The notes under the pieces were generated by a model, which saw only the letters and a program-made list of their open reading frames with translations, searched no databases and was not told the origin of the DNA. The translations under genes were made by a program, and so were the position numbers. A DNA stretch of 64,000 nt from Rhizophagus prolifer (Eukaryota; Glomeromycota; Glomeromycetes; Glomerales; Glomeraceae). The DNA lies in NCBI GenBank assembly GCA_019425655.1, contig NQWY01033934.1, positions 124,001 through 188,000 on the forward strand, given 5' to 3'. Within the stretch, counting starts at the first letter, position 1. Each line of letters begins with the position of its first letter. Shown piece after piece: positions 1-8,322 of the stretch.

Positions 1-15
1 TCAGGGAAGAATAAA

Positions 16-1083
16 ATGAACGCAATCGTATCAACTTCACAAAGTGCTGAAGAATATTTAGAACTTGGTTTACGTGACCAATGGCATCCGGTTTTAGCAA
101 GTTGGGAAGTCGCTGCTAATCCGGTCGGAATTACCCGTTTAGGCGAAAACATTGTGGTTTGGCGTGATGCTGAAGGGCAGGTTCATGCACTTGAAGATCG
201 CTGTCCGCATCGCGGCGCTCGTCTTTCCCTCGGTTGGAACTTGGGTGACCGAGTTGCTTGTTGGTATCACGGTGTTGAAGTTCGTGCTGATGGTGTGGTT
301 GCCGATGTGCCAGCAGTTCATGAATGTCCAATGACTGGAACTAAATGCTTAAAGAGCTATCCAGTAATTGAGCAGCATGGTGCAATCTTTATTTGGTTTG
401 GTATTGATGCAAATGAACAACCAGCACCGCTTGAGTTCCCAGAGCAACTTGCAAGTGAAGAGTGGAGTGCGTTCCTTTGCCAAGCAGACTGGAAAGTAAA
501 CCATCAATACGCGATTGATAACGTGATGGACCCAATGCATGGTAGTTATTTACATGCGACATCGCACTCGATGGCAGATGGTGATCGTACCGCAGAGATG
601 AAACATCGCACGACCGATAATGGTTTTATTTTTGAAAAAGAAGGTCAATTAGGTGTGAACTTCGATTGGGTTGAATATGGTTCAACAGGTGCGAGCTGGT
701 TACGTCTGTCAATTCCATACCGCAAACAATTTGGCCCAGGTGGTGAGTTCTGGATCGTGGGCTATGCAACGCCAATTGATGCTAACAATACCCGCGTATT
801 TTTCTGGCGCTGCCGTAAGGTGAGTGGCTGGCAACGTAATGTATGGCGCTTCTTGTATCGCAATCATTTAGAGCAGTTGCATTGGGATGTATTGGAACAA
901 GACCGAATTATTTTAGAAAATCTTGCGCCAAATGCACGTGAACAAGAATTCCTCTATCAACACGATGTTGGCCTTGCTCGTTTACGTCGTTTAATGAAAA
1001 AAGAAGCTGAAAAGCAATTAAAGAAAATTGCTGCGCTAAATGCATCAAACCGTATTGAGATGCAGGAAGAAGCTCATGGCTAA
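16..1083 (+). CDS. Rieske aromatic ring-hydroxylating oxygenase, alpha subunit
   Basis: Terminal oxygenase of a ring-hydroxylating system; it uses electrons passed through its Rieske cluster to activate O2 at a mononuclear iron. The 355-residue protein shows the Rieske ligands C63-x-H65 and C82-x2-H85, and an iron-site motif D172-x2-H175-x4-H180 in the C-terminal catalytic domain. The length and a lone alpha subunit fit the phthalate/vanillate oxygenase (homotrimer) class rather than alpha/beta dioxygenases; no beta-subunit gene follows. The start has an AGGGAAG ribosome site 6 bases upstream, so this may be the first gene of the operon, although the window begins 15 bases earlier. It overlaps the next gene by 8 bases. 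The aromatic substrate cannot be read from the sequence. Confidence 0.9.
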   Translation: MNAIVSTSQSAEEYLELGLRDQWHPVLASWEVAANPVGITRLGENIVVWRDAEGQVHALEDRCPHRGARLSLGWNLGDRVACWYHGVEVRADGVVADVPAVHECPMTGTKCLKSYPVIEQHGAIFIWFGIDANEQPAPLEFPEQLASEEWSAFLCQADWKVNHQYAIDNVMDPMHGSYLHATSHSMADGDRTAEMKHRTTDNGFIFEKEGQLGVNFDWVEYGSTGASWLRLSIPYRKQFGPGGEFWIVGYATPIDANNTRVFFWRCRKVSGWQRNVWRFLYRNHLEQLHWDVLEQDRIILENLAPNAREQEFLYQHDVGLARLRRLMKKEAEKQLKKIAALNASNRIEMQEEAHG

Positions 1084-1840
1084 TGTAGCGTTGTTGCAAG
1101 GCAAAAAAGTTTTAGTAACTGGTGCAGCACGCGGTTTAGGCCGAGATTTTGCTCAAGCTATTGCCGAGGCTGGTGCTGAGGTTGTGCTGGCAGATATTTT
1201 ATCTGACTTGGTACAACAAGAAGCACAAGCTTTGCAAAAACAAGGACTGAATGTTCATGCTGTTACCGTTGACCTTGCCAATGCAGACTCTATTGAAAAT
1301 GCGGTTGCAAAAAGTGTTGACGTACTCCAAGGACTAGATGGCCTTGTGAACTGCGCGGCACTGGCAACCAATGTTGGTGGAAAAAATATGATTGATTACG
1401 ATCCTGAACTTTGGGATCGGGTCATGAATATTAATGTGAAAGGTACATGGCTCATCAGTAAGGCATGCGTTCCCCATTTAAAGCAATCGGCTGCAGGCAA
1501 GATCATTAATGTTGCTTCTGATACAGCACTTTGGGGCGCACCGAACCTGATGGCTTATGTTGCAAGTAAAGGTGCAATTGTTGCCATGACGCGTTCAATG
1601 GCAAGAGAGTTGGGACAATCTAATATCTGTGTCAACACATTGTCACCGGGACTTACTCTGGTTGAAGCAACCGAGTATGTGCCTCAAGAACGTCACGATT
1701 TATATGTCAATGGAAGAGCGATTCAACGTCAGCAACTTCCACAAGATTTAAATGGAACAGCATTGTATCTACTGTCGGATTTGTCCTCTTTTGTGACAGG
1801 TCAAAATATTCCGGTCAATGGCGGTTTTGTCTTTAACTAA
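1076..1840 (+). CDS. SDR dehydrogenase, probable cis-dihydrodiol dehydrogenase
   Basis: Classical short-chain dehydrogenase of 254 residues. It has the NAD(P) loop TGAARGLG (residues 15-22), an NCAA variant of the NNAG motif near 92, and a complete catalytic set S148, Y161, K165. In a ring-hydroxylation operon such an enzyme usually rearomatises the cis-dihydrodiol to a catechol, giving the substrate for the dioxygenase encoded next; that role is inferred from context. I placed the start at 1076 rather than at the in-frame ATG at 1040 because the family's N-terminus begins there and AGGAAG lies just before it. The start overlaps the stop of the oxygenase gene by 8 bases, suggesting translational coupling. 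Confidence 0.85.
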   Translation: MANVALLQGKKVLVTGAARGLGRDFAQAIAEAGAEVVLADILSDLVQQEAQALQKQGLNVHAVTVDLANADSIENAVAKSVDVLQGLDGLVNCAALATNVGGKNMIDYDPELWDRVMNINVKGTWLISKACVPHLKQSAAGKIINVASDTALWGAPNLMAYVASKGAIVAMTRSMARELGQSNICVNTLSPGLTLVEATEYVPQERHDLYVNGRAIQRQQLPQDLNGTALYLLSDLSSFVTGQNIPVNGGFVFN

Positions 1841-1851
1841 GGAGTAGTCAA

Positions 1852-2781
1852 ATGATTACAGGGATCGAGATTTTAAAGTTTGGAGTTGAGGATAGAGCCG
1901 CTTCAAACAAGTTTTTGGCAGATTTTGGTTTAAGCCAAAGTAGTTCAGATATTGAAGGCACAGATTTATACCAAACTCAAAATGGCAGCAAGATTTATCT
2001 ATTTAATTGTGATGATGATCGTTTGCCACCTGCGATTGAACAAGGCTCAACTTTACGTGAAGTCACTTGGGGTTTTGAAAGTGCTCAAGACCTTGAAGAC
2101 TTGGCAACTCGTTTGGCCGATGTAGAAGGTTTTAAACGTTCTGAAAATACAGTTCAGTGTCTTGACCCAAATGGTATGACCATTCGTTTTGAACAAAGTT
2201 TTGTGAAAGATGTTCAAGAACTTAAAACGGAAGGCATTAACCAATACGGCAACATTCAACGTGTTAATGCAGCAAGTCCTGTTTATGAAAAAGGTCAGCC
2301 TGTTGCGATTGGACACGTGGTGTTCTTTACACCAGATTTGGTAACAACCGAAAATTTCTATATTGAAAAAGTAGGCTTCCATTTATCTGATGCCTATAAA
2401 AACCGCGGTGCTTTTTTACGTTGCCGCGGTGAAGGTTATCACCATGATTTATTCTTGCTGAGTGTTCCAAATAAACCTTCTGGCTTAAATCACGTTGCGT
2501 TTGTAGTACGTGATATCCATGAGGTGATTGGGGGCGGTTTAAATATGAATCGTTCAGAGTGGTCAACCTTTATTGGACCGGGACGTCATCCAATTTCTTC
2601 TGCTTATTTCTGGTACGTCAACTCACCATTGGGTGGTGCATTTGAATATTACACCAACGATGATTATTTGACAGAAGAATGGCAGCCACGTGTAGAAGAG
2701 CATCGTCTAGAGCTTTTCACCGAATGGGCGATTGAAGGTGGTCTTGATGACACAACCCGCCGTCAGGTGAAGCCTGTTTAA
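1852..2781 (+). CDS. VOC-family extradiol ring-cleavage dioxygenase
   Basis: Type I extradiol (meta-cleaving) dioxygenase of 309 residues made of two VOC modules. The C-terminal module keeps the metal triad expected for Fe(II): H155 in the motif IGHVVFF, H214 in LNHVAFVV and E265 in GAFEYY. The N-terminal module lacks these ligands, as in 2,3-dihydroxybiphenyl dioxygenases. It would open a catechol-type ring next to the hydroxyls. It lies 11 bases after the SDR gene behind a GGAG ribosome site and before the reductase gene, in the expected pathway order. The exact catechol is unknown; p-cumate and biphenyl type enzymes are the relatives I would compare first. Confidence 0.87.
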   Translation: MITGIEILKFGVEDRAASNKFLADFGLSQSSSDIEGTDLYQTQNGSKIYLFNCDDDRLPPAIEQGSTLREVTWGFESAQDLEDLATRLADVEGFKRSENTVQCLDPNGMTIRFEQSFVKDVQELKTEGINQYGNIQRVNAASPVYEKGQPVAIGHVVFFTPDLVTTENFYIEKVGFHLSDAYKNRGAFLRCRGEGYHHDLFLLSVPNKPSGLNHVAFVVRDIHEVIGGGLNMNRSEWSTFIGPGRHPISSAYFWYVNSPLGGAFEYYTNDDYLTEEWQPRVEEHRLELFTEWAIEGGLDDTTRRQVKPV

Positions 2782-2809
2782 CAGGTATGGCTGAACAAGG
2801 AAGATGGCT

Positions 2810-4021
2810 ATGGAAAAGATCGTAATTGTAGGTGCCGGACAGGCAGCGGGTTGGGCAGTAAGTACCTTACGCCAAAATGGTTATGCGGGCGAAATTCACG
2901 TGGTTTCAAATGAAGACCAAGTGTTTTACGAGCGTCCACCACTGTCTAAACAAGTCCTTTCAAAAGAAGCTACTTATGAAAGTTTGAATCTGTTCTCACC
3001 TGAACAGGTTCAAGAGTTCAACGTTCAATGGCATAAACCGGAAATTGCGACAAAAGTCGATCGTGAGCAAAAACAGGTTCATTTAGAAAGTGGCCAAGTT
3101 TTACCGTATGACAAATTGTTGATTGCAACTGGAAGCCGTGCACATGTACCCGTCAATACATGGCAGTTTATTCCAAATGTTGTGACCCTACGTAATGTGC
3201 ATGACTGTGAACGTTTGGCTGAAATTTTAAAGAATGCAAAAAATGTCGCTGTGATTGGCGGTGGCTGGATTGGTTTAGAAATTGCTGCAACTGCACGTAA
3301 GCAAGGTAAAGAGGTACATGTTTTTGAATATGGCGACCGTTTATGTGCAAGAAGTGTGAGCCCGGAAGTTTCTGCATTTTTAAAAAATATGCATGAAACA
3401 CAAGGCACAAAAATTCATTTAGACAGCAAAAGCCTTCATTTGGTTGAAGCACCGAATCAGAAAGTTGAAGTGGTAAATCATCCTCATCATAGCCAGTTAT
3501 TTGACTGTGTTGTGGTAGGTGCTGGTGCTGAAATTGCAAAAGAGTTAGGTGTGCACGCTGGTCTCGATGTCAAAGATGGCATTGTGGTGAATTGTTTTGG
3601 GCAAACCTCAGATCAAAACATTTATGCCGCAGGTGATGTCGCAATTCATCCGAGCTTGGGTTATTGCATTCAGTCTTGGGCAAATGCACAAAATCAGGCG
3701 ATTGCAGCAGCAAAATCAATGCTCGGAATTGATACTGAATATACAGATATTCCATGGCTCTGGTCTGATCAGTACCACTTCAATATTCAGATTTTAGGTA
3801 CGTATCAACCAGATAGAACCAAAGAAGTAGTGATTCGCCAAGGTGGTGAGGATCAGGTGAGTTATTTATATCTCGACCATGAAAATCGTTTGCTGAATAT
3901 GATTGCCATTAATGATTCGAAGCTGATCAAACTGGCAAAACGTTGGATGCAAGCCAACACCGTTTTAGATCCAAAATTATTAGCAGATGCCGAATTTAAT
4001 GTCATGAAGTTAAAACCGTAA
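2810..4021 (+). CDS. FAD-dependent ferredoxin reductase of the oxygenase system
   Basis: NADH:ferredoxin reductase of the rubredoxin/putidaredoxin reductase (ONFR) family, about 403 residues. The FAD-binding GAGQAAG motif is at the N-terminus, the NAD-binding GGGWIGLEIA motif is mid-protein, and the second FAD contact is in the segment NIYAAGDVA. It should feed electrons from NADH to the Rieske oxygenase, normally through a small 2Fe-2S ferredoxin that is not encoded here. Two ATGs are close together; 2810 is preferred because AGGAAG (2798-2803) touches the ATG at 2804 but sits six bases before 2810. C-terminal reductase domain present; nothing looks truncated. Confidence 0.88.
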   Translation: MEKIVIVGAGQAAGWAVSTLRQNGYAGEIHVVSNEDQVFYERPPLSKQVLSKEATYESLNLFSPEQVQEFNVQWHKPEIATKVDREQKQVHLESGQVLPYDKLLIATGSRAHVPVNTWQFIPNVVTLRNVHDCERLAEILKNAKNVAVIGGGWIGLEIAATARKQGKEVHVFEYGDRLCARSVSPEVSAFLKNMHETQGTKIHLDSKSLHLVEAPNQKVEVVNHPHHSQLFDCVVVGAGAEIAKELGVHAGLDVKDGIVVNCFGQTSDQNIYAAGDVAIHPSLGYCIQSWANAQNQAIAAAKSMLGIDTEYTDIPWLWSDQYHFNIQILGTYQPDRTKEVVIRQGGEDQVSYLYLDHENRLLNMIAINDSKLIKLAKRWMQANTVLDPKLLADAEFNVMKLKP

Positions 4022-4063
4022 GCATTAAATCTGGTTCTCATTACCAAATCGAAGGAATGACGC

Positions 4064-5287
4064 ATGAGTAATGAAGAAAAAAGTGGATTGAAGCATTGGG
4101 TGCCTGCTTTTGTCCTTATGGTGTGTGTGGTACTGGCATTTTTCGACAAGATTAGTATTGCGGTTTTATTTTCAGATCCTCATTTTCAAACTGCAATGGG
4201 AATTGCTGAAGATAAGGCCAAGCTCGGATGGCTCATGACAAGTTTCTTGCTTGCTTATGGCTTTTCATCGGTCTTTCTAAGCTTCTTGGGTGACATTTTT
4301 AACCCAAAGAAAATGTTGTTCTGGAGCGTGACCTCTTGGGGTTTACTCATGTTTTGCATGGGCTTCACCACCAGTTATTCAGGCATGTTGATTTTACGTG
4401 TACTGCTTGGTTTGGCAGAAGGTCCGTTATTTGCCTTGGCGTATACCATTGTTAAGCAGACTTATACAGACCGTCAGCAGGCACGTGCTTCTACTATGTT
4501 CTTACTGGGTACACCGATAGGTGCATTCCTTGGGTTCCCGATCACTGCAAATGTTTTAGCTCACCACGACTGGCACACCACTTTTTTTGTGATGGCTGCG
4601 CTAACCCTAATTGCCATTTTCAGTATTGTTTTTGGTTTGCGTAACTTACAGCTCAAGAAAACTGTCGAAATTGAGGGCGAGAGTAAACGTACCAATTTCA
4701 AAGGCCACATTGCCAATACTAAATTGTTGCTCAGCAACAGCGCGTTCTGGCTGGTTTGCCTCTTTAACATTGCATTAATGACTTATTTGTGGGGCTTAAA
4801 CAGCTGGGTTCCTTCTTATCTTATGCAAGACAAAGGATTCAATCTCAAAGAGTTTGGAATGTATTCAAGCTTTCCATTCATTGCCATGTTAATTGGCGAA
4901 ATTATCGGTGCATTTTTATCTGACAAGTTAGGCCGCCGAGCAATTCAAGTCTTTAGTGGTTTATTACTCGCGGGCATCTTCATGTATGTGATGGTCATTA
5001 TGACTCAACCATTATTGATTATTGCTGCCATGTCTTTAAGTGCGATGGCGTGGGGTTTTGGAGTAGCAGCTGTATTTGCTTTGCTTGCCCGAGTAACCAC
5101 CTCAAATGTAGGGGCGACTGCGGGTGGAATATTTAACGGTTTAGGTAATTTTGCAAGTGCAATTGCGCCTGTTCTTATCGGTTACATCGTGATGCAAACA
5201 CATAGTTTTAATTTAGGAATTAGCTTCTTGGCTGCTGTCGCTGTCATTGGGTCGTTGTTCTTGGTTCCTCTTTTAAAACGTTATTAA
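4064..5287 (+). CDS. MFS transporter, aromatic-acid/ACS type
   Basis: Inner-membrane major facilitator of 407 residues with twelve hydrophobic segments and the loop 2-3 motif as GDIFNPKK. The general look (N-terminal short cytoplasmic tail, KHWVPAFVLM first helix, DKISIAVLF) fits the anion:cation symporter group that carries aromatic acids, hexuronates and similar organic anions. Inside a ring-cleavage operon it most likely imports the pathway substrate by proton symport; this is inference from position. AAGGAATG precedes the ATG. The gap of 42 bases to the reductase gene contains no terminator. Confidence 0.85.
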   Translation: MSNEEKSGLKHWVPAFVLMVCVVLAFFDKISIAVLFSDPHFQTAMGIAEDKAKLGWLMTSFLLAYGFSSVFLSFLGDIFNPKKMLFWSVTSWGLLMFCMGFTTSYSGMLILRVLLGLAEGPLFALAYTIVKQTYTDRQQARASTMFLLGTPIGAFLGFPITANVLAHHDWHTTFFVMAALTLIAIFSIVFGLRNLQLKKTVEIEGESKRTNFKGHIANTKLLLSNSAFWLVCLFNIALMTYLWGLNSWVPSYLMQDKGFNLKEFGMYSSFPFIAMLIGEIIGAFLSDKLGRRAIQVFSGLLLAGIFMYVMVIMTQPLLIIAAMSLSAMAWGFGVAAVFALLARVTTSNVGATAGGIFNGLGNFASAIAPVLIGYIVMQTHSFNLGISFLAAVAVIGSLFLVPLLKRY

Positions 5288-5310
5288 TTCACTGTATAGG
5301 AGTTTAAAAA

Positions 5311-5832
5311 ATGACTACACAACAATTCGAATCGTGGGCACAACCAGAGGGTGCTTCTTTAGAAGATTGGTTAAACACACGTATTGCTCGCTTTGAGACA
5401 CGTAAATATGACTTCGATGCTTTGAAGTTCCAAGCAGATTACGATCCGAAGTATCGCCGTGCACAAATGCGTTACATGGGTACGGGTGCAACAGGTGTTG
5501 CAAATGACGGTAACACTGTTCCAGCAGAAAACTTCACATTTTCCACAATGGTTTTGCCTGCGCAGTGTGAAGGTCCTTTGCACATTCACCACGACGTTGA
5601 AGAAGTGTTCTTTATGCTTCGCGGCGAAATTGATTTGTTCATTGAGCACAACGGCGAAAAATTTGAGACCCGTTTAAAAGAGCGTGACCTGATTTCAATT
5701 CCACCGGGAATCTATCGTGGTCTTTTTAACCCAGGTCAAGAAGATGCCTTGATGTGTGTGATGTTGGGAACAGGTAAACCAACCATTCCGAACTATCCAC
5801 CAGAGCATCCATTGTCTCAAATCAAACGTTAA
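5311..5832 (+). CDS. Cupin-domain protein
   Basis: Small single-domain cupin of 173 residues. The first cupin motif reads GPLHIHHDVEEVFFMLRGE, with two His and a Glu available for metal; the second reads IPPGIYRGLFNPG, where the usual His is replaced by Tyr/Arg. Such proteins can be dioxygenases, isomerases or simple ligand-binding proteins. Placed between transporter and hydrolase in the operon, it may act on a ring-cleavage intermediate or replace a ferredoxin-independent accessory step, but no function can be assigned from sequence. The start has AGGAG about 10 bases upstream. Confidence 0.78.
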   Translation: MTTQQFESWAQPEGASLEDWLNTRIARFETRKYDFDALKFQADYDPKYRRAQMRYMGTGATGVANDGNTVPAENFTFSTMVLPAQCEGPLHIHHDVEEVFFMLRGEIDLFIEHNGEKFETRLKERDLISIPPGIYRGLFNPGQEDALMCVMLGTGKPTIPNYPPEHPLSQIKR

Positions 5833-5867
5833 TTGTTTGATGAAGTGAATGAAGGAAAGAATTGAAA

Positions 5868-6692
5868 ATGATGACACTCATTGAAAAGTTAGCAGAATTT
5901 CCAGTGAAAACCGTGACTGTTCAAGGTCAGCAACAAGCTTATCGGGAAGCCGGTCAGGGCGAGTACCTTGTGCTGTTGCATGGCATTAGTTCAGGTTCTG
6001 CTTCATGGGTGAACCAACTTGAAGTGCTGTCTCATCATTTTCATGTCATTGCCTGGGACGCACCGGGCTATGGCAAATCAGATGAACTTTTAACGGATCA
6101 ACCGAATGCTACCGATTACGCAAAGCGTTTGGCAGTGTTATTCAATACTTTAAAAATTGAAAAAGCAATTGTGGTAGGACACTCATTAGGTGCCTTACAG
6201 GCGAGTGCATTTGCTGCACTTTACCCAGAGCGAGTGAAGCACTTAGTTGTTGCTAACTTGGCTCAAGGCTACCAACGCCACGATGAACAAACACAAATTC
6301 AGGTTTTTGAAAAAAGACCAAAAATGTTGAAAGAACTTGGTGCTAAAGGAATGGCCGAAAGCCGTGGACCTCATTTGATTTATAGACAAGAGCCACAAGC
6401 CTTAGCTTTAGTTTCAGAGGTGATGCAGCAGTTGACCTTACAAGGTTTCACCCATGCATCGTACTTACTCGCATATGACGAAATACGTAATTACTTAACC
6501 CATTTAAAAGTCCCATGCACAGTCATTGCAGGGCAGCAAGATCAAATCACTCCTGCGTTAGGTATACAAGAGCTTGCTCAGGAATTGCAGTTGGAACAGC
6601 GCTTCGTCATAGAAGATGCAGGGCATTTAAGTTATGTCGACCAACCGCAAGCATTTAACCAAATTATGTTGACGATTCAGGAACAATCGTAA
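5868..6692 (+). CDS. Alpha/beta hydrolase, probable meta-cleavage product hydrolase
   Basis: Alpha/beta-hydrolase of 274 residues with oxyanion segment LLHGISSG, nucleophile elbow GHSLGA (S106), acidic residue in QQDQITP and catalytic His in AGHLSYVDQP. Size and context match MhpC/BphD/CmtE-type C-C bond hydrolases that split the ring-cleavage product into a dienoate and a carboxylate. The ATG at 5868 is chosen over a TTG at 5862 because AAGGAAAG lies about 8 bases upstream of it; 5871 is also possible. It is followed after 15 bases by another SDR gene. Confidence 0.82.
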   Translation: MMTLIEKLAEFPVKTVTVQGQQQAYREAGQGEYLVLLHGISSGSASWVNQLEVLSHHFHVIAWDAPGYGKSDELLTDQPNATDYAKRLAVLFNTLKIEKAIVVGHSLGALQASAFAALYPERVKHLVVANLAQGYQRHDEQTQIQVFEKRPKMLKELGAKGMAESRGPHLIYRQEPQALALVSEVMQQLTLQGFTHASYLLAYDEIRNYLTHLKVPCTVIAGQQDQITPALGIQELAQELQLEQRFVIEDAGHLSYVDQPQAFNQIMLTIQEQS

Positions 6693-6707
6693 GAGAGATT
6701 AAGGATT

Positions 6708-7502
6708 ATGAGCTTCCAAGTTGAAGGAAAAGTTGCAGTTGTTACCGGTGGCTCATCTGGGATTGGGCTGGCTGCTGTTGAAATACTGGTTGCAGAGGGT
6801 GCAAAAGTTGCTTGGTGTGGTCGCGATGAAGAGCGTTTAAATGCTTCAAAGCACTATATTTTAGAAAAATTTCCGCATGCCAATATTTTTACCAAAGCAT
6901 GTAATGTGTTGAAAAAAGAAGAAGTTCAGCAATTTGCCAAAGAGGTCAAACTCAATTTGGGCAATGTGGACATGCTCATTAACAATGCTGGGCAAGGCCG
7001 TGTTTCAAATTTTGAAAATACGCAAGATGAAGACTGGATGAAAGAAATTGAGCTGAAATATTTCAGTGTTTTACATCCGGTACGGGCTTTTCTTGACGAT
7101 TTAAAACAGTCGGCAAATGCCTCAATTACCAATGTGAACTCGTTACTGGCATTGCAACCGGAACCGCACATGATTGCGACTTCATCTGCACGCGCTGCGC
7201 TATTGAATTTAACTCATTCTTTGGCACATGAATTTACTCAATATGGCGTTCGTGTGAACTCGATTTTACTTGGAATGGTTGAATCTGCGCAGTGGAAACG
7301 CCGTTATGAAACCCGTTCAGATTTAAATCTGTCATGGGAAGAGTGGACTGGCAATATCGCAAAAAATCGTGGCATTCCTATGCAGCGTTTAGGCCGTCCA
7401 GAAGAGCCTGCACGTGCTTTAGTTTTCTTGGCATCACCATTGGCATCTTACACCACAGGTTCGGCAATAGATGTCTCAGGTGGTTTTAACAAACATTTAT
7501 AA
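6708..7502 (+). CDS. Atypical SDR-family protein without the YxxxK pair
   Basis: Short-chain dehydrogenase fold of 264 residues: cofactor loop TGGSSGIG (13-20), NNAG (92-95) and C-terminal DVSGG all present. The active-site Ser is there (S145) but the region where YxxxK should stand reads MIATSSARAAL, with Ala at the expected Tyr and Lys places (about 157 and 161). The protein probably binds NAD(P) but cannot use the standard proton relay, so it may use a different chemistry, work as a lyase/isomerase, or be structural. AAGGATT precedes the start. No frameshift or stop interrupts it, so this looks selected rather than decayed. Confidence 0.8.
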   Translation: MSFQVEGKVAVVTGGSSGIGLAAVEILVAEGAKVAWCGRDEERLNASKHYILEKFPHANIFTKACNVLKKEEVQQFAKEVKLNLGNVDMLINNAGQGRVSNFENTQDEDWMKEIELKYFSVLHPVRAFLDDLKQSANASITNVNSLLALQPEPHMIATSSARAALLNLTHSLAHEFTQYGVRVNSILLGMVESAQWKRRYETRSDLNLSWEEWTGNIAKNRGIPMQRLGRPEEPARALVFLASPLASYTTGSAIDVSGGFNKHL

Positions 7503-7517
7503 ATATCAGGTGCTGTC

Positions 7518-8309
7518 ATGAAAAAGTTGATGATGATTGGTTTTGGCGCAATGGCAGCAGAAGTGTATGCCCATTTGCCCCAAGATCTGCAACTCAAATG
7601 GATTGTCGTGCCATCTCGCAGCATTGAGAAAGTTCAAACACAAGTCTCATCTGACATTCAGGTAATTTCCGATATTGAGCAATGTGATGGTACGCCAGAC
7701 TATGTCATTGAGGTGGCAGGTCAAGCAGCAGTGAAAGAGCATGCTCAAAAAGTTTTAGCGAAAGGCTGGACCATTGGTCTGATTTCGGTGGGTACTTTGG
7801 CTGATAGCGAATTTTTAGTTCAGCTTAAACAAACTGCCGAAAAAAATGATGCCCATCTGCATTTACTGGCAGGGGCTATCGCAGGCATTGACGGTATTTC
7901 TGCGGCCAAAGAAGGTGGCTTGCAAAAGGTCACTTACAAAGGCTGTAAAAGTCCAAAAAGCTGGAAGGGCAGTTATGCAGAGCAATTGGTCGATCTAGAC
8001 CATGTTTCAGAACCTACGGTCTTTTTTACAGGAACTGCCCGTGAAGCTGCGACCAAATTTCCAGCGAATGCCAACGTTGCAGCAACCATTGCACTTGCAG
8101 GACTTGGTATGGATGAAACCATGGTTGAGTTAACTGTTGATCCAACTATCAACAAAAACAAACACACCATTGTGGCAGAAGGTGGCTTTGGGCAAATGAC
8201 CATTGAACTGGTGGGCGTGCCGTTACCAAGCAACCCGAAAACATCAACGTTGGCTGCGCTTAGCGTGATTCGTGCTTGTCGCAATAGTGTAGAAGCAATA
8301 CAGATTTAA
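7518..8309 (+). CDS. Aspartate dehydrogenase-like oxidoreductase
   Basis: NAD(P)-dependent oxidoreductase of 263 residues related to L-aspartate dehydrogenase (NadX/AspDH). Rossmann motif GFGAMA at the N-terminus, then FPANANVAATIALAG and the C-terminal GGFGQMTIELVGVPLPSNPKTS block typical of the family. The known reaction is reversible oxidative deamination of aspartate to iminoaspartate. In this operon a role in NAD synthesis is unlikely; a related reaction on a dicarboxylic or amino-group pathway intermediate is my inference. Spacing of 15 bases to the preceding gene and 13 to the following one keeps it firmly in the operon. Confidence 0.82.
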   Translation: MKKLMMIGFGAMAAEVYAHLPQDLQLKWIVVPSRSIEKVQTQVSSDIQVISDIEQCDGTPDYVIEVAGQAAVKEHAQKVLAKGWTIGLISVGTLADSEFLVQLKQTAEKNDAHLHLLAGAIAGIDGISAAKEGGLQKVTYKGCKSPKSWKGSYAEQLVDLDHVSEPTVFFTGTAREAATKFPANANVAATIALAGLGMDETMVELTVDPTINKNKHTIVAEGGFGQMTIELVGVPLPSNPKTSTLAALSVIRACRNSVEAIQI

Positions 8310-8322
8310 GAAGGATTTGATC

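Noticed and set aside
1040-1075. Earlier start for the first SDR
   Set aside because: The in-frame ATG at 1040 lies in the oxygenase gene and the added residues are not SDR-like; 1076 has the ribosome site.
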